A DNA stretch of 64,000 nt from Serratia sp. H1w (GTDB lineage Bacteria > Pseudomonadota > Gammaproteobacteria > Enterobacterales > Enterobacteriaceae). The translations under genes were made by a program, and so were the position numbers. Below the pieces are notes generated by a model. It ran no database searches and was not told where the DNA came from. It saw only the letters and a program-made list of their open reading frames with translations. The number at the start of each line of letters is the position of its first letter. The first letter of the stretch is position 1. The stretch covers positions 1 to 64,000 of the forward strand of contig NZ_AYMQ01000116.1 in assembly GCF_000633355.1 (NCBI RefSeq), read 5' to 3'. Below are positions 37,655-47,400 of the stretch, piece by piece.

Positions 37655-37713
37655 GGCTGATCATCGGGAGGACGCGAAGAGAAACAAACAAAACCACTGG
37701 TTACTTTTTTCAT
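37651..37713 (-). pseudogene. 5' relic of a second secreted-protein gene
   Basis: A 20-codon frame (MKKVTSGFVC ...) starts at an ATG whose surroundings match the start of the gene at 36393. Both read TTAATGCA, then ACAGGGA, then ATGAAAA-AGTAA at the same spacings. After about seven codons the similarity ends and the frame closes on the start codon of paralogue B. It looks like the stump left by deletion of a duplicated secreted-protein gene, now acting as a coupled leader. Confidence 0.6.
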
Positions 37714-37853
37714 TGCCACAATCCCTGTTAGCACCTGCATTAACCGCCAATGGAATTTAACCAAAAAGCGCGCGTCAATCCAGCCGTTAACAGGAATTAT
37801 GCTGACATTGCCAACCTCTTGGTCAGCAATTTGCCGTCGTTAGCACCAGGCTA

Positions 37854-38444
37854 TCAAAGGATACCGCTGAGCAGGCCGATACCCAGCAGCGATGAGCCAC
37901 CGCCAATCACTCGCGCCCAACCGCTGTGCGTGGATGAAGACGCCAGCAGATAACCGATACCCAAACCAATCAGGTGCAGCATCGCCGTAGCGATCACCAT
38001 ACCGGAAAGCGCCGCCACCGAATGGGAAAGCTCCGCACCGTGGGCCAAACCGTGGAAAATGGCGAAAGCGCCAATAATCAACGCCCCCATCACCGCCGAC
38101 AATTTCAACTGTAAGGCCACCATCACCCCAATGCCCAGCAGTGAGGCAGCAACGATGATCTCAGTACCAGGCACGGTCACACCAGCCATGCCAACCAGCG
38201 CGCCGGTCAGCAGCAAACCGGCAAATGCCAGCGGCGCCAGCCACCATTGCCTGGTGTTCATGGCGCTCCAGATCCCCACCAGGACCATGGCGACCAGGTG
38301 GTCCATCCCGGTCAGCGGGTGGATAAAACCTTCGGTAAAGCTTATTACGTGATGCGCGCCACCGTCATTGCCCACATGAGCAAAGGCCAACATGGGGAAC
38401 AGCGCCAGCAGGGATACAGCCACAATTTTGACATTAATACGCAT
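37854..38444 (-). CDS. hupE: HupE/UreJ family nickel/cobalt transporter
   Basis: HupE proteins are inner-membrane metal permeases that supply nickel (or cobalt) to hydrogenases and ureases. The 196 residues have a cleavable signal peptide (MRINVKIVAVSLLALFPMLAFA, before HVGNDGG) and about six helices. The His-x4-Asp-His signature is seen in IHPLTGMDHLVAM (about residues 42-53), and another His in FHGLAHGAELSH. It lies 58 bases downstream of hypF, at the end of the hydrogenase cluster. Nickel is the most likely substrate from context, but cobalt for the neighbouring B12 operon cannot be excluded. Confidence 0.92.
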   Translation of the reverse strand: MRINVKIVAVSLLALFPMLAFAHVGNDGGAHHVISFTEGFIHPLTGMDHLVAMVLVGIWSAMNTRQWWLAPLAFAGLLLTGALVGMAGVTVPGTEIIVAASLLGIGVMVALQLKLSAVMGALIIGAFAIFHGLAHGAELSHSVAALSGMVIATAMLHLIGLGIGYLLASSSTHSGWARVIGGGSSLLGIGLLSGIL

Positions 38445-38502
38445 AATGAATACCTAAATTTTCTAGTGAATGAAGGTGTTTTTTACTCTTTAAAACAGTG
38501 AA

Positions 38503-40839
38503 TTACGTTATAAACTCATCCTTGTGTATACCTTGATTAAATCGGTTGGCGGCGATCAACGCCTGCCCCAACGCCAGACCGCCATCGCCTGCCGGTAGGC
38601 TTGATGGCAACAGCACCCGTGATCCTTCGAGCTGCTGCAACAGCAATTGCCGCAACAGCGCGTTATGCAATACCCCGCCAGACAAGGCGACGGTATTGAT
38701 AGCGTATTGCTGCATAGCTTTGCGGGCCAATGCAGCAAATCCCTGGGCTAATGCCACATGAAACGCATAGGCCCGCTGCGCTGGGGTAGCCTGATAGGCC
38801 AGCCATTGCCGCCAGAAGGTGGCCAGATCCAACTGGTTACCGAGCAGCGGCAGTGAAACCGGAGGCTGATGAGCTGCACTTTGCCACGCCAGTGCTTCCA
38901 GTTGGCAGGCAGCCTCACCCTCCCAGGAAAGTTGTGGCGGCACGATCTGCAACGCTGCGGCCACCGCATCAAACAAGCGCCCGGTGGAAGAGGCCAACGG
39001 CGAGTTGATTTGCCGTTCCATCGCCCGCAGTAAGATCGTCGCCTGTGGTTGTGGGATCGCGGCAGCCTCAGGCAAAGATGGCCAATCAGGGACAAAACGC
39101 TGCAACTGTGCCAACAGATTGCGCCATGGCTGGCGAGAGGCAACATCGCCCCCCGGCAATGCCACTGCTGGCAACCCGCCAAAATGCTGGCAATGCTGAT
39201 AATCCACCAGCAAACATTCTCCGCCCCACAGCTGCCCGCCAAGGCCATACCCCAGACCGTCCAGCGCCAATCCAATCACCTTGCCCCCGTTACGTGGCCA
39301 GGCATGCTCTGCTAGGCAGGCGACCAGATGGGCATGATGATGCAGCGTGGTGACACAGGGGATCGCCAGTTCATGAGCCAAGGCTTGACCCTGTTGGTGG
39401 CTGAGATAGCCAGGGTGGGCGTCAATGGCAATCGCCTGCGGCGTCACGCCATAGATTTCGCCAAACAACGACATCAATTGCTGCTGTTGCTGCCGGGTGG
39501 TCTCATCCTCCAGCGAGCCAAGATGCTGGCTGACGACCGCTTTGTCCCCCCACAGCAGGCAGAAGGTATTCTTGCTGTCAGCCCCCAGCGCCAGAATGGC
39601 CGGTTGAGCAGTAAAATCAGGGGGGAGAGCCATAGCATCCGGAACATAGCCACGCGCCCGGCGCAGCATCTCGCTGCCCTGCCCGGTCAAACGCACTAGC
39701 GAGTCATCGGCCCGCTGGACGATCTCGCGGTTATGCAGCAGCCAAACGTCGGCCACGCCAGCCAATTCGGCCAGTGCCTGTTGATTGCTCAATGCGGGAG
39801 GTTTACCTGACGGATTGCCGGAAGTCATCACCAGAGGCCGCGCGACCTGTTGCAACAACAGATGTTGCAGCGGATTCGCTGGTAACATCACCCCAATCTC
39901 ATTGAGCCCCGGCGCAATCGCGTTGCACAACGGGCTTGGCGAACGAGCAGGCACCAATACTATCGGTGCCGCCGGGCTACGTAGCAGGCTTAACAGTGCC
40001 GTCGGTTCCGCGTCTTGAATGCACTTTTGCAGCCAGTGGATATCCGGCATCATCACCGCCAGAGGCTTGGACGGGCGATGTTTGCGCGCACGCAGGCGCT
40101 GTACCGCAGCCAGATTGGTGGCGTCACAGGCCAAATGAAAACCGCCGATCCCCTTCACCGCCACGATCTGCCCGGCGAGCAGCGCCTGAGCGGCCTGTTG
40201 CAATGCATCATCGCCGCTGGCGGTGGTTTGGCCTGCAGCATCGCTGAGCCACAGGTACGGGCCACACTCTGGGCAGGCGGTAGGCTGTGCATGGAAACGA
40301 CGGTCGGCGGGATCCTGATACTCCGCCAGGCACTGTGGACACAGCGGGAAAGGCTGCATTGAGGTATTGGGCCGATCGTAAGGCATCCGGCGGATAATGG
40401 TAAAACGCGGGCCGCAATGGGTGCAGTTGATAAATGGATAGTGATAGCGCCGGTTATGCGATGAGTTCAGCTCTGCCAGACAGGCATCGCAGGTGGCCGC
40501 ATCCGCCACGATATGGGTATCCACTTGCCCCGCGCCGCTGCTGGCAATGGTGAAACTCGCTGGACGTTGCGGCCAGTGAAAAGGTGCAGAGGTGACGCTG
40601 TCGATCCGTGCCAAGGGTGGGCACTCTTGCGGCAGTATCCGCAAGAAATCCGTTATGGCGGGCGATTGCCACAGTTGGACGGTCACCCCGGCACCGTCAT
40701 TGCTGACCTCACCGCACAGGTTAAAACGCCGCGCCAGCAGCCAGACATAAGGGCGAAACCCCACCCCTTGCACTTTGCCCTTGATCCGCAGGCGAAGGCC
40801 GTTGCTGCTGGCAATGTTCTCCGGCTCAAATTCTGCCAT
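38503..40839 (-). CDS. hypF: Carbamoyltransferase HypF
   Basis: HypF makes thiocarbamate on the C-terminal Cys of HypE from carbamoyl phosphate, the source of the cyanide ligands of the NiFe centre. The 778 residues have four parts in order: an acylphosphatase domain ([14 protein letters not shown], residues 18-31), two zinc-finger motifs (CDACLAEL ... [14 protein letters not shown] ... CPECGP), a YrdC-like domain ([14 protein letters not shown]), and a Kae1-like domain ([15 protein letters not shown]). It is slightly longer than the E. coli protein because of N-terminal residues before the acylphosphatase domain. It is separated from hypE by a palindromic repeat. Confidence 0.96.
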   Translation of the reverse strand: MAEFEPENIASSNGLRLRIKGKVQGVGFRPYVWLLARRFNLCGEVSNDGAGVTVQLWQSPAITDFLRILPQECPPLARIDSVTSAPFHWPQRPASFTIASSGAGQVDTHIVADAATCDACLAELNSSHNRRYHYPFINCTHCGPRFTIIRRMPYDRPNTSMQPFPLCPQCLAEYQDPADRRFHAQPTACPECGPYLWLSDAAGQTTASGDDALQQAAQALLAGQIVAVKGIGGFHLACDATNLAAVQRLRARKHRPSKPLAVMMPDIHWLQKCIQDAEPTALLSLLRSPAAPIVLVPARSPSPLCNAIAPGLNEIGVMLPANPLQHLLLQQVARPLVMTSGNPSGKPPALSNQQALAELAGVADVWLLHNREIVQRADDSLVRLTGQGSEMLRRARGYVPDAMALPPDFTAQPAILALGADSKNTFCLLWGDKAVVSQHLGSLEDETTRQQQQQLMSLFGEIYGVTPQAIAIDAHPGYLSHQQGQALAHELAIPCVTTLHHHAHLVACLAEHAWPRNGGKVIGLALDGLGYGLGGQLWGGECLLVDYQHCQHFGGLPAVALPGGDVASRQPWRNLLAQLQRFVPDWPSLPEAAAIPQPQATILLRAMERQINSPLASSTGRLFDAVAAALQIVPPQLSWEGEAACQLEALAWQSAAHQPPVSLPLLGNQLDLATFWRQWLAYQATPAQRAYAFHVALAQGFAALARKAMQQYAINTVALSGGVLHNALLRQLLLQQLEGSRVLLPSSLPAGDGGLALGQALIAANRFNQGIHKDEFIT

Positions 40840-40860
40840 CTTGTCTCGATCCTTCTGTTG

Positions 40861-41019
40861 CCCTCACCCCAACCCTCTCCCACAGGGAGAGGGAGCTGAT
40901 TTGGTGTCGTTGGCTAGTACTGTTATCCCTCACCATCGACCGTGTTCAGGTGATTATCTGTTACTAATCACGAACTCGATCGGTCCCCTCTCCCTATGGG
41001 AGAGGGTTAGGGTGAGGGG
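40861..41019. repeat. 159-bp inverted-repeat element, copy 1
   Basis: The left end reads CCCTCACCCCAACCCTCTCC and the right end is its near-perfect inverse (GGAGAGGGTTAGGGTGAGGG-type), each arm being itself palindromic around CCTCTCCC/GGGAGAGG. The inside is unrelated unique sequence. It fills the hypF-hypE gap and abuts the hypE stop codon. A second copy is at 54486-54633. Confidence 0.8.
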
Positions 41020-42048
41020 CTAGCAGATGCGCGGCAAAGGCTCATCCAGCGGCAGATCCAGGCGGCGGGAAACCCCGAACAGCCCAGTGAGGCTCACCTG
41101 CTGTCGCTCGGTAGTATGGCCAATCACCGCCGCATCGCGCCCCAGCGGATGCTGATGCAACGCCGCCAGCACCTCCGCCTCAGCCTCGGGTGCCACTACC
41201 AGCACCAGCTTGCCTTCGTTGGCAAAGTTGAGCGCATCCAGCCCCAGCAGTTCACAAATTCCCCGCACCGCAGGTTTCAGCGGCAACGCCGCCTCGGAAA
41301 TCGCCATGCCACAGCCGCTGGTCGCCGCAAACTCATGCAGCACCGCGGTCACGCCACCGCGAGTGGCATCGCGCAAGGCGCGAACCCCAGCAATCGCCAG
41401 TAACGGAGCGATTAGCGGAGCCAACAACGCACAATCGCTGCTCAATTCACTTTCCAGTCCCAGCCCTTCACGCAGGTTCAAAATGGTCGCGCCATGATCG
41501 CCCAAGGTCCCGCTGACGATAATGCAGTCCCCTTGACGGATGTTAGCCGCTCCCCAGTGAACACCTGCCGGGATGGTTCCTAAGCCGGTGGTATTGATAA
41601 ATATTTTGTCTGCCGCACCACGGGGCACCACTTTGGTATCACCGGTGACAATCTGAATACCGGCCTGCTGTGCCGTACCGGCCATCGATTGGACGATGCG
41701 TTCCAGCGTGGCATACGGCAGCCCTTCCTCCAGGATCATGGCGCAGCTCAGATAACGCGGCTGTGCGCCACTGACGGCAACGTCGTTAGCGGTACCACAC
41801 ACCGCCAGTTTGCCAATGTCGCCGCCGGGGAAGAAAATGGGGTCAATGACATAACTGTCGGTCGACACCGCTAGGCGATCGCCCGAAGTGACAAGCTCAT
41901 CCAATCCAATACGTGCCTGATCTTCGCGCGCATTTAACGCTGGATTGGTAAAGGCGGGCAGAATAAGTTCTTCAATCAGGGACTGCATGGCGCGGCCACC
42001 GCTGCCATGGGCCAGGGTAATTTCCCGCCCGTTGTTCTGTTCACGCAT
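41020..42048 (-). CDS. hypE: Hydrogenase maturation protein HypE
   Basis: HypE dehydrates the thiocarbamate on its C-terminal Cys to thiocyanate and donates cyanide to iron. The chain ends in PLPRIC, the required Pro-Arg-Ile-Cys tail. The AIR-synthase-like ATP site is visible (TLAHGSGGRAMQSLI, TSGDRLAVSTDSYVI). I chose the ATG at 42048 (MREQNNGR, 342 residues), which overlaps the hypD stop as TAATG. The open frame upstream to 42174 lies inside hypD. Confidence 0.97.
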   Translation of the reverse strand: MREQNNGREITLAHGSGGRAMQSLIEELILPAFTNPALNAREDQARIGLDELVTSGDRLAVSTDSYVIDPIFFPGGDIGKLAVCGTANDVAVSGAQPRYLSCAMILEEGLPYATLERIVQSMAGTAQQAGIQIVTGDTKVVPRGAADKIFINTTGLGTIPAGVHWGAANIRQGDCIIVSGTLGDHGATILNLREGLGLESELSSDCALLAPLIAPLLAIAGVRALRDATRGGVTAVLHEFAATSGCGMAISEAALPLKPAVRGICELLGLDALNFANEGKLVLVVAPEAEAEVLAALHQHPLGRDAAVIGHTTERQQVSLTGLFGVSRRLDLPLDEPLPRIC

Positions 42049-43163
42049 TATGCAGTCTCCCTGCGATACTGATAGTAAGCCGAGCAGGCCCCTTCCGAGG
42101 ACACCATCAGGGCTCCAAAAGCATTCTCTGGCGTACATTGCTTGCCAAACAGCGGGCAGGCATCCGGCTTGCAACGCCCGGTCAACACCTCGCCACAGCG
42201 CGAACGCGGATCGTCCGCCACCCGCTGCGCCTGCGGCTTGAAGCGCAGTTCGGCGTCAAAATCCGCATACTCGGGTTTGAGCTGCACGCCGGAGTGGGCG
42301 ATCTCACCCAAACCACGCCATTCGCTACTCTCTTTCAGGCAAAACACCGCTTCCATCGCCCGCTGGGCCAGCAGATTGCCCTGTTCCGGCACGATACGTC
42401 GGTATTGGTTTTCTACTGCACGGCGTCCATCACGCAATTGTTCCAACAGCATCACCAGGCCTTGCAAAATGTCCAACGGCTCAAAGCCAGTCACCACCAG
42501 CGGTTTGTGATAATCCGCAGCGATAAATTGATAAGGCGCGTTGCCGATCACCATGCTGACGTGGCCCGGTGCCAGGAAGCCGTCGATGCGGACATCGGGC
42601 TGCTGCAACAGGCTGCGTAAGGTGGGGATCAGGGTGATATGCTGGCAAAACAGAGTGAAATTACGTAGCTGGCGCAGACGAGCCTGCTGCAAGGTCAAAG
42701 CACTGGCGGGCATGGTGGTTTCAAAGCCCAGACCAAAGAACACCACTTCGCGCTGTGGGTTATCGGCGGCCAGCTGTAGCGCATCCAGCGGCGAATATAC
42801 CACCCGGATATCGGCACCACGGCGGCGGGCATCCAGCAACGACCCATTGCGGCCGGGAACACGCATCGCATCACCGTAGGTGCAGAAAATCACCTCTGGG
42901 TGAGCGGCAATCTCCAGGCAGCTATCGATGCGCCCCATCGGCAATACGCAAACCGGGCAGCCGGGGCCGTGGACAAACTCCAGGCTGTCCGGCAGCAGTT
43001 GATCAATACCGAATTTGAAAATGGCGTGGGTGTGTCCACCACAGACCTCCATCACCTGTAGCGGCATGCGCTGCGACTGGGGGATAGCCAACATCAGCGC
43101 TTCAATGCGCCTTAACAGCGCTTGGCACAGCACCGGATCGCGGAATTCATCAACGTAGCGCAT
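42048..43163 (-). CDS. hypD: Hydrogenase maturation protein HypD
   Basis: HypD is an iron-sulfur scaffold that with HypC assembles the Fe(CN)2CO unit. Cys residues in [13 protein letters not shown] and in [12 protein letters not shown] and the C-terminal iron-sulfur Cys set ([18 protein letters not shown] ... CTPENAFG) are present. I chose the ATG at 43163 ([10 protein letters not shown], 371 residues), overlapping hypC by 14 bases. Longer frames begin inside hypC. Confidence 0.97.
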   Translation of the reverse strand: MRYVDEFRDPVLCQALLRRIEALMLAIPQSQRMPLQVMEVCGGHTHAIFKFGIDQLLPDSLEFVHGPGCPVCVLPMGRIDSCLEIAAHPEVIFCTYGDAMRVPGRNGSLLDARRRGADIRVVYSPLDALQLAADNPQREVVFFGLGFETTMPASALTLQQARLRQLRNFTLFCQHITLIPTLRSLLQQPDVRIDGFLAPGHVSMVIGNAPYQFIAADYHKPLVVTGFEPLDILQGLVMLLEQLRDGRRAVENQYRRIVPEQGNLLAQRAMEAVFCLKESSEWRGLGEIAHSGVQLKPEYADFDAELRFKPQAQRVADDPRSRCGEVLTGRCKPDACPLFGKQCTPENAFGALMVSSEGACSAYYQYRRETA

Positions 43164-43425
43164 CAAAATCCTCTTCATCCCGAGCCAGCCCGACGGCACG
43201 CATATGCTGCAATGCCGCCAGCGTTACCAGCGCTTCCTGTTCGTCGAGCAGGCTCATGGCAAACCCGACGTGCACCAACACCCACTGGCCTATCAACTCC
43301 TGCGGCGAGCCTTCACAGACCAGCGCAATATTGATCCTGACCGCTACACCGCACACGTCTGCCCAGGCCAGTTGATGGATATCTTCCCCAACCTCAGTCA
43401 CTTTACCGGGAACGCCAAGGCACAT
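43150..43425 (-). CDS. hypC: Hydrogenase maturation chaperone HypC/HybG
   Basis: HypC holds the iron with HypD and delivers it to the hydrogenase large subunit. The 91-residue protein begins MCLGVPGKV, with the essential Cys2 at the mature N-terminus. The beta-barrel core ([16 protein letters not shown]-like region near residues 45-60) is intact. In a cluster serving HybC this is the equivalent of E. coli HybG. Overlaps of one base with hypB and 14 bases with hypD make it part of one transcript. Confidence 0.96.
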   Translation of the reverse strand: MCLGVPGKVTEVGEDIHQLAWADVCGVAVRINIALVCEGSPQELIGQWVLVHVGFAMSLLDEQEALVTLAALQHMRAVGLARDEEDFDALR

Positions 43426-44375
43426 TATTGCGCCTCCAGCCAGTTCAGCCAGAGATCCATTCCCTCACCGCTGGTGGCCGACAGCGCGATCACCTGGATT
43501 GACGGATTAACCTGACGGGCATACTCAATGCATTTTTCCACCGAGAAGTTCACGTACGGCAGCAGGTCGATCTTGTTGATAATCATCAGGGTGGCGGCGG
43601 CAAACATGTGAGGATACTTCAGCGGCTTGTCTTCTCCTTCCGTCACCGACAAGACAGCCACCTTGTGTCGTTCCCCAAGATCAAAGCTGGCTGGGCAGAC
43701 CAGATTACCCACGTTCTCGATGAACAGCAGGCTGTGATCCTGCAATTCCAGGCGGTGTGCCGCGTCATGCACCATCTGCGCATCCAGATGACAGCCCTTG
43801 CCGGTATTAACCTGAATGGCCGGTACGCCGGTAGCACGAATACGTTCCGCATCGTTGCTGGTTTGCTGATCGCCTTCAATGACCGCGCAGGGCATTTTGC
43901 CTGCCAACCGTTGCAGCGTGGCCGTCAGCAAGGTGGTTTTGCCCGAACCGGGGCTGGAAACCAGATTCAGCACCAGGATCTGCTGCGCGGAAAAATGTTC
44001 GCGGTTGTGGCCTGCCAGATGGTTGTTCTTGCTCAGCACGTCCTGTTCAATCTGCACCAAGCGGCGTTGCCCGATCCCCGGCGCATGGCTCCCCGCTTCG
44101 CCGTGTCCATAGTGCAGGTCCTGCGAGTGAGGTTGCACGTCTGGCGTAAAGCGTTCCGCCTGCGCGATACCCGCATAATGATGATGCACATCGCCTTGGT
44201 GGTAATAGTGATGATGGTGATGGATCACTACGGCCGATTGTTCGCCGTGGTGGTGATGATCAGGATGATGATGGTGAGCATCATGATGGTCGTGGTGATG
44301 GTGGTCGTCGTGATGATGATGATCGTCACCCTCGATGGTTTTTTCGCCGCTAGCGCAGCCGCAAGTCGTACACAT
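43425..44375 (-). CDS. hypB: Hydrogenase nickel incorporation GTPase HypB
   Basis: HypB is a GTPase that with HypA loads nickel into the hydrogenase precursor. The N-terminal CTTCGCASG is the high-affinity nickel motif. It is followed by a stretch of about 70 residues packed with His (dozens of His with Asp, residues 18-68), which can store nickel. The G domain has the P-loop [24 protein letters not shown], switch Cys/His (GCHLDAQMV) and NKIDLL. The His tract makes it longer than the E. coli protein. It overlaps hypC by one base. Confidence 0.97.
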   Translation of the reverse strand: MCTTCGCASGEKTIEGDDHHHHDDHHHHDHHDAHHHHPDHHHHGEQSAVVIHHHHHYYHQGDVHHHYAGIAQAERFTPDVQPHSQDLHYGHGEAGSHAPGIGQRRLVQIEQDVLSKNNHLAGHNREHFSAQQILVLNLVSSPGSGKTTLLTATLQRLAGKMPCAVIEGDQQTSNDAERIRATGVPAIQVNTGKGCHLDAQMVHDAAHRLELQDHSLLFIENVGNLVCPASFDLGERHKVAVLSVTEGEDKPLKYPHMFAAATLMIINKIDLLPYVNFSVEKCIEYARQVNPSIQVIALSATSGEGMDLWLNWLEAQ

Positions 44376-44394
44376 CGTTATTCACTCCTCAAAA

Positions 44395-44736
44395 TTATTC
44401 CACTTCCAACTGCTTTAGCCGCAGGCTGTCACCGCTCTCGACACGCAGCTGGTGGCCGCCGCACTGTGGACAGCCTTCATCATGTTTTTCAATCAGCACG
44501 CTCATGCTGCAGGTCCAGCACCAGGCGCGGGCCGGTAGGTATTCAATTTCCAATTGGCAGCCTTCCGCCAACGTATGGTGAGCGGCCGAGGCAAAGCTGA
44601 AACGCAGCGCATGCTCCTCAATGCAGGAGAGCGCCCCAATTTCCAGCCACACCGCCGTCACCCGTTTGGCACCGTGCTGCCGAGCCTGCTGCTCAATCAA
44701 TTCCATCGCACTCAGGCACAGGCTGATTTCATGCAT
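44395..44736 (-). CDS. hypA: Hydrogenase maturation nickel metallochaperone HypA/HybF
   Basis: HypA delivers nickel with HypB. The 113 residues begin MHEISLC, with the nickel-ligand His2. The zinc site is formed by two CxxC pairs (CWTC and CPQC near residues 73-76 and 91-94). The gene starts right after the hybE stop (TAGATG). With hybE upstream it corresponds to E. coli hybF. Confidence 0.96.
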   Translation of the reverse strand: MHEISLCLSAMELIEQQARQHGAKRVTAVWLEIGALSCIEEHALRFSFASAAHHTLAEGCQLEIEYLPARAWCWTCSMSVLIEKHDEGCPQCGGHQLRVESGDSLRLKQLEVE

Positions 44737-45222
44737 CTACGCCGTTCCCTGCGGCAGGCGGAATAGCGCCCTGCGCCCCGGGTTGCTGGGGATGTTGCCA
44801 TCCACCACCGGTAACGAAAGTGCCATCCGCGCGCTCTGTTGTGCCAACGCCAGCGCCTGTTCGGCTCCCAGATGTCGATCCAATGGTGACATCAGTGAAC
44901 AGGCCAGATATTGCCCGCAGCCCTCAACCTCACCGACGATAAACCGTACGCTGCCGCAAGGCAGGCTCAACGCCAGTTTGTCCCCCACGGCGCGAGGTTC
45001 CCATTGCTGTTCAGGGCCGGGTAACACCAGCAGGCTGAGCATCCACGGCGTGAGCAAAGTGCCAACCCACTGCTGTTCAAACAGTTGAAAGCCGCAGGCG
45101 CGCACTGGGATTTGCGGTTGGGAAAACGGCAAGTCCTGCATCCCTCCGTCGGCGACCGCCTGAAAGGCGGCTTCCAACAATGCGCAGGGATTGAGCGCAA
45201 AACCGTTAGCCACAGTCTGCAT
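44737..45222 (-). CDS. hybE: [NiFe]-hydrogenase assembly chaperone HybE
   Basis: HybE is a cytoplasmic chaperone that holds the HybO precursor until the enzyme is ready for Tat export. The 161 residues match E. coli HybE along their length (LEAAFQAVA, FEQQWVGTLLTPWMLS, GPEQQW, YLACSLMSPLDR, RRALF). I chose the ATG at 45222 (MQTVANGFAL). It overlaps hybD; an in-frame extension to 45252 is not needed. Confidence 0.93.
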   Translation of the reverse strand: MQTVANGFALNPCALLEAAFQAVADGGMQDLPFSQPQIPVRACGFQLFEQQWVGTLLTPWMLSLLVLPGPEQQWEPRAVGDKLALSLPCGSVRFIVGEVEGCGQYLACSLMSPLDRHLGAEQALALAQQSARMALSLPVVDGNIPSNPGRRALFRLPQGTA

Positions 45223-45706
45223 TGGCCACCTCTTTTCGCTCCGCCACCACACCGCTCTCTTGCAGCGCTAGCAAGATCTGAGCCAATGCGGGCTCAATCG
45301 CTTGACTGACCACTGTTGTCAAACCAATGCCGGGCTCCAACGACTCTGGCACCACGCCCACCAGGGTGAGCCGACGAGGAAACTCGTCCGTCAGCCGCAG
45401 CGCCATCAGCACATCGGAAAGCCCCAGTTGATGGGGCGACACCTTACGGGTGAACAGCGCCGGGATTTCCTCGTCGTACAACACGGCAATGCTGCCTGGT
45501 GCAGCACCGGTCAGCACCGCGTCCGCAACTATCAAGTGATCGCGATCGGCCATGATTTCCATCAGCTCCATCCCCGAGGTACCACCGTCCAGCACCTCGA
45601 CATGGGCTGGCAAGCGATAGCGCTGTTCGAGGGCTTCGACGATGCGCACACCCACCGCCTCATCGCCCAACAACAGATTACCTATGCCTAATATCAAAAT
45701 TCGCAT
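45206..45706 (-). CDS. hybD: Hydrogenase 2 maturation protease HybD
   Basis: HybD removes the C-terminal tail of HybC after nickel insertion. The 166 residues have the nickel-sensing Glu16 in GIGNLLLGDEAVGVRI, the Asp in DGGTSGMELM, VVADAVLTG, and the His in SPHQLGLSDVL. The gene overlaps the HybC stop by one base. Confidence 0.97.
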   Translation of the reverse strand: MRILILGIGNLLLGDEAVGVRIVEALEQRYRLPAHVEVLDGGTSGMELMEIMADRDHLIVADAVLTGAAPGSIAVLYDEEIPALFTRKVSPHQLGLSDVLMALRLTDEFPRRLTLVGVVPESLEPGIGLTTVVSQAIEPALAQILLALQESGVVAERKEVANADCG

Positions 45707-47400
45707 TACAACACCTTGACCCTGGTCACTTCATTGCCAGTGGTATCCACAATATGTACCGCACAGGACATGCACGGGTCGAACGAGTGGATGGTGCGCA
45801 CCACTTCAAGCGGCTTGCTGGGATCGGCCACCGGTGTGCCAACCAGCGAACGCTCGTATGGGCCGGGTTCATCGTTAAAGTTGCGTGGCCCGGCGTTCCA
45901 GGTTGAAGGCACTACCGCCTGATAGTTGGCGATCTTGCCGTCTTTGATCACGATCCAGTGCGACAATGCGCCGCGCGGAGCTTCGATAAAGCCCACACCG
46001 CGGATCTCACCGGTCAGCGGGATATTCGGTGGAATAAAGGTTTCATGGTCGCCGCTGCCGATGTTGCTCACCAGCGCCTGCCACTGTTGGCCCAGGGTTT
46101 CATGCAGCACACAGGCATGCACCGTACGCCCGACAATACGGCCTAAGGTAGATGGCAGTTGATCGGCGGTTAATGCTTTGCCGGTCAGGGCCTGGTAGTA
46201 ACTGTTGGCCTTGGCAAAATATTTCTGGGTAGGTGGATGCTCGGCTTGCAGGGTACACATCAGCCAGGCCAACGGCCCCATTTCTACCGCCTTGCCGTAA
46301 AAGGTAGGTGCCTTCACCCAGGAGTATTTGCCATCTTCCTGCCAGCCGGTGTATTTGGGCCGGGTCAGCCCTTCCCACGGTGCCAGTGGTTCATCGTCCT
46401 GATACCAGGCGTGCTTGCCGCTCTCCTGAATGCCCTTGATCAGATATTCATCGCGCTGGTTGGCAATCGGTCTGAACTTGCCGTTTTCTAGGTAACCCCC
46501 CGGCATCAGGAACTGGTCACCTTTACGGTCGATGGGTAACTCCGGCACGCAGAGATAGCAGTCCGCACCTTTACCGATGGTTAGCCACTCCGGGTAATGC
46601 GCTGCGATCACCGCGCTGTCCACCAGATAAACCTGTTCAATAAAGTCACCCAGGCGATCGATAAAGGTTTTCAGATACATCAGCCGTTCGAGGTTCAATA
46701 CGCTAGGCGCATCGAGGTTGATCGGGTTAGCTACCCCGCCCACCGCCAGGTTCTGGATATGCGGCGTTTTGCCACCCAGTATCGCCACCACCCGGTTGGC
46801 ATCACGCTGGCATTCCAGCGCCTGCAAATAGTGGGCGACGGCGATCAGGTTAATCTCCGGCGGTAACGCCATTGCCGGATGCCCCCAGTAGCCATTGGCG
46901 AAGATCCCCAGTTGGCCGCTGGCGACCAGATCCTTGATTTTCTGCTGAACTCGGCTGAACTCGGCAGCGCTATTTAGCGGCCAACTGGACAGGCCACTCA
47001 GCAAATCGGCAGCCTTCTGCGGATCCGCTTTCAGGGCCGAGGTGACGTCCACCCAGTCCAGTGCTGAGAGCTGATAAAAATGCACGATATGGTCGTGGAT
47101 GCTGTGAGCGGCGGCAATGATATTGCGGATGTACTGGGCATTGACCGGTATCTCCATCCCCAATGCATTTTCCACCGTCCGCACCGAAGCCAGTGCGTGA
47201 ATGGTGGTGCACACGCCGCAGATCCGCTGGACGATCATCCACGCATCCCGCGGGTCGTTACCTTGCAAAATCTCTTCCATACCGCGCCACATGGTGCCGG
47301 ATGACCAGGCTTTCACCACCTTGCCGTCTTCGATTTCACAGTCGATACGCAGGTGGCCCTCAATACGGGTGACGGGATCAATGGTGATGCGTTGGCTCAT
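45706..47400 (-). CDS. hybC: Hydrogenase 2 large subunit (Ni-Fe catalytic)
   Basis: HybC carries the NiFe(CN)2CO centre and oxidises hydrogen. The nickel ligands are the N-terminal CxxC in RICGVCTTIHALAS (about residues 59-72) and the C-terminal DPCMSCAVH. The 15 residues after that His form the tail removed by HybD. The 564-residue length fits HybC. It has no Tat signal and is exported as a complex with HybO. It overlaps hybB by 23 bases. Confidence 0.98.
   Translation of the reverse strand: MSQRITIDPVTRIEGHLRIDCEIEDGKVVKAWSSGTMWRGMEEILQGNDPRDAWMIVQRICGVCTTIHALASVRTVENALGMEIPVNAQYIRNIIAAAHSIHDHIVHFYQLSALDWVDVTSALKADPQKAADLLSGLSSWPLNSAAEFSRVQQKIKDLVASGQLGIFANGYWGHPAMALPPEINLIAVAHYLQALECQRDANRVVAILGGKTPHIQNLAVGGVANPINLDAPSVLNLERLMYLKTFIDRLGDFIEQVYLVDSAVIAAHYPEWLTIGKGADCYLCVPELPIDRKGDQFLMPGGYLENGKFRPIANQRDEYLIKGIQESGKHAWYQDDEPLAPWEGLTRPKYTGWQEDGKYSWVKAPTFYGKAVEMGPLAWLMCTLQAEHPPTQKYFAKANSYYQALTGKALTADQLPSTLGRIVGRTVHACVLHETLGQQWQALVSNIGSGDHETFIPPNIPLTGEIRGVGFIEAPRGALSHWIVIKDGKIANYQAVVPSTWNAGPRNFNDEPGPYERSLVGTPVADPSKPLEVVRTIHSFDPCMSCAVHIVDTTGNEVTRVKVL

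Noticed and set aside
44215-44330. CAT/GTG-rich low-complexity tract taken at first for a repeat array
   Set aside because: It encodes the His-rich nickel-binding stretch of HypB in frame; there are no spacers or regular repeat units.
43608-44600. 330-residue plus-strand frame opposite hypB and hypA
   Set aside because: It is the reverse of the His codon tract and the HypB G domain; its Met/Val-rich stretch mirrors CAT/CAC repeats. HypB and HypA are certain on the other strand.
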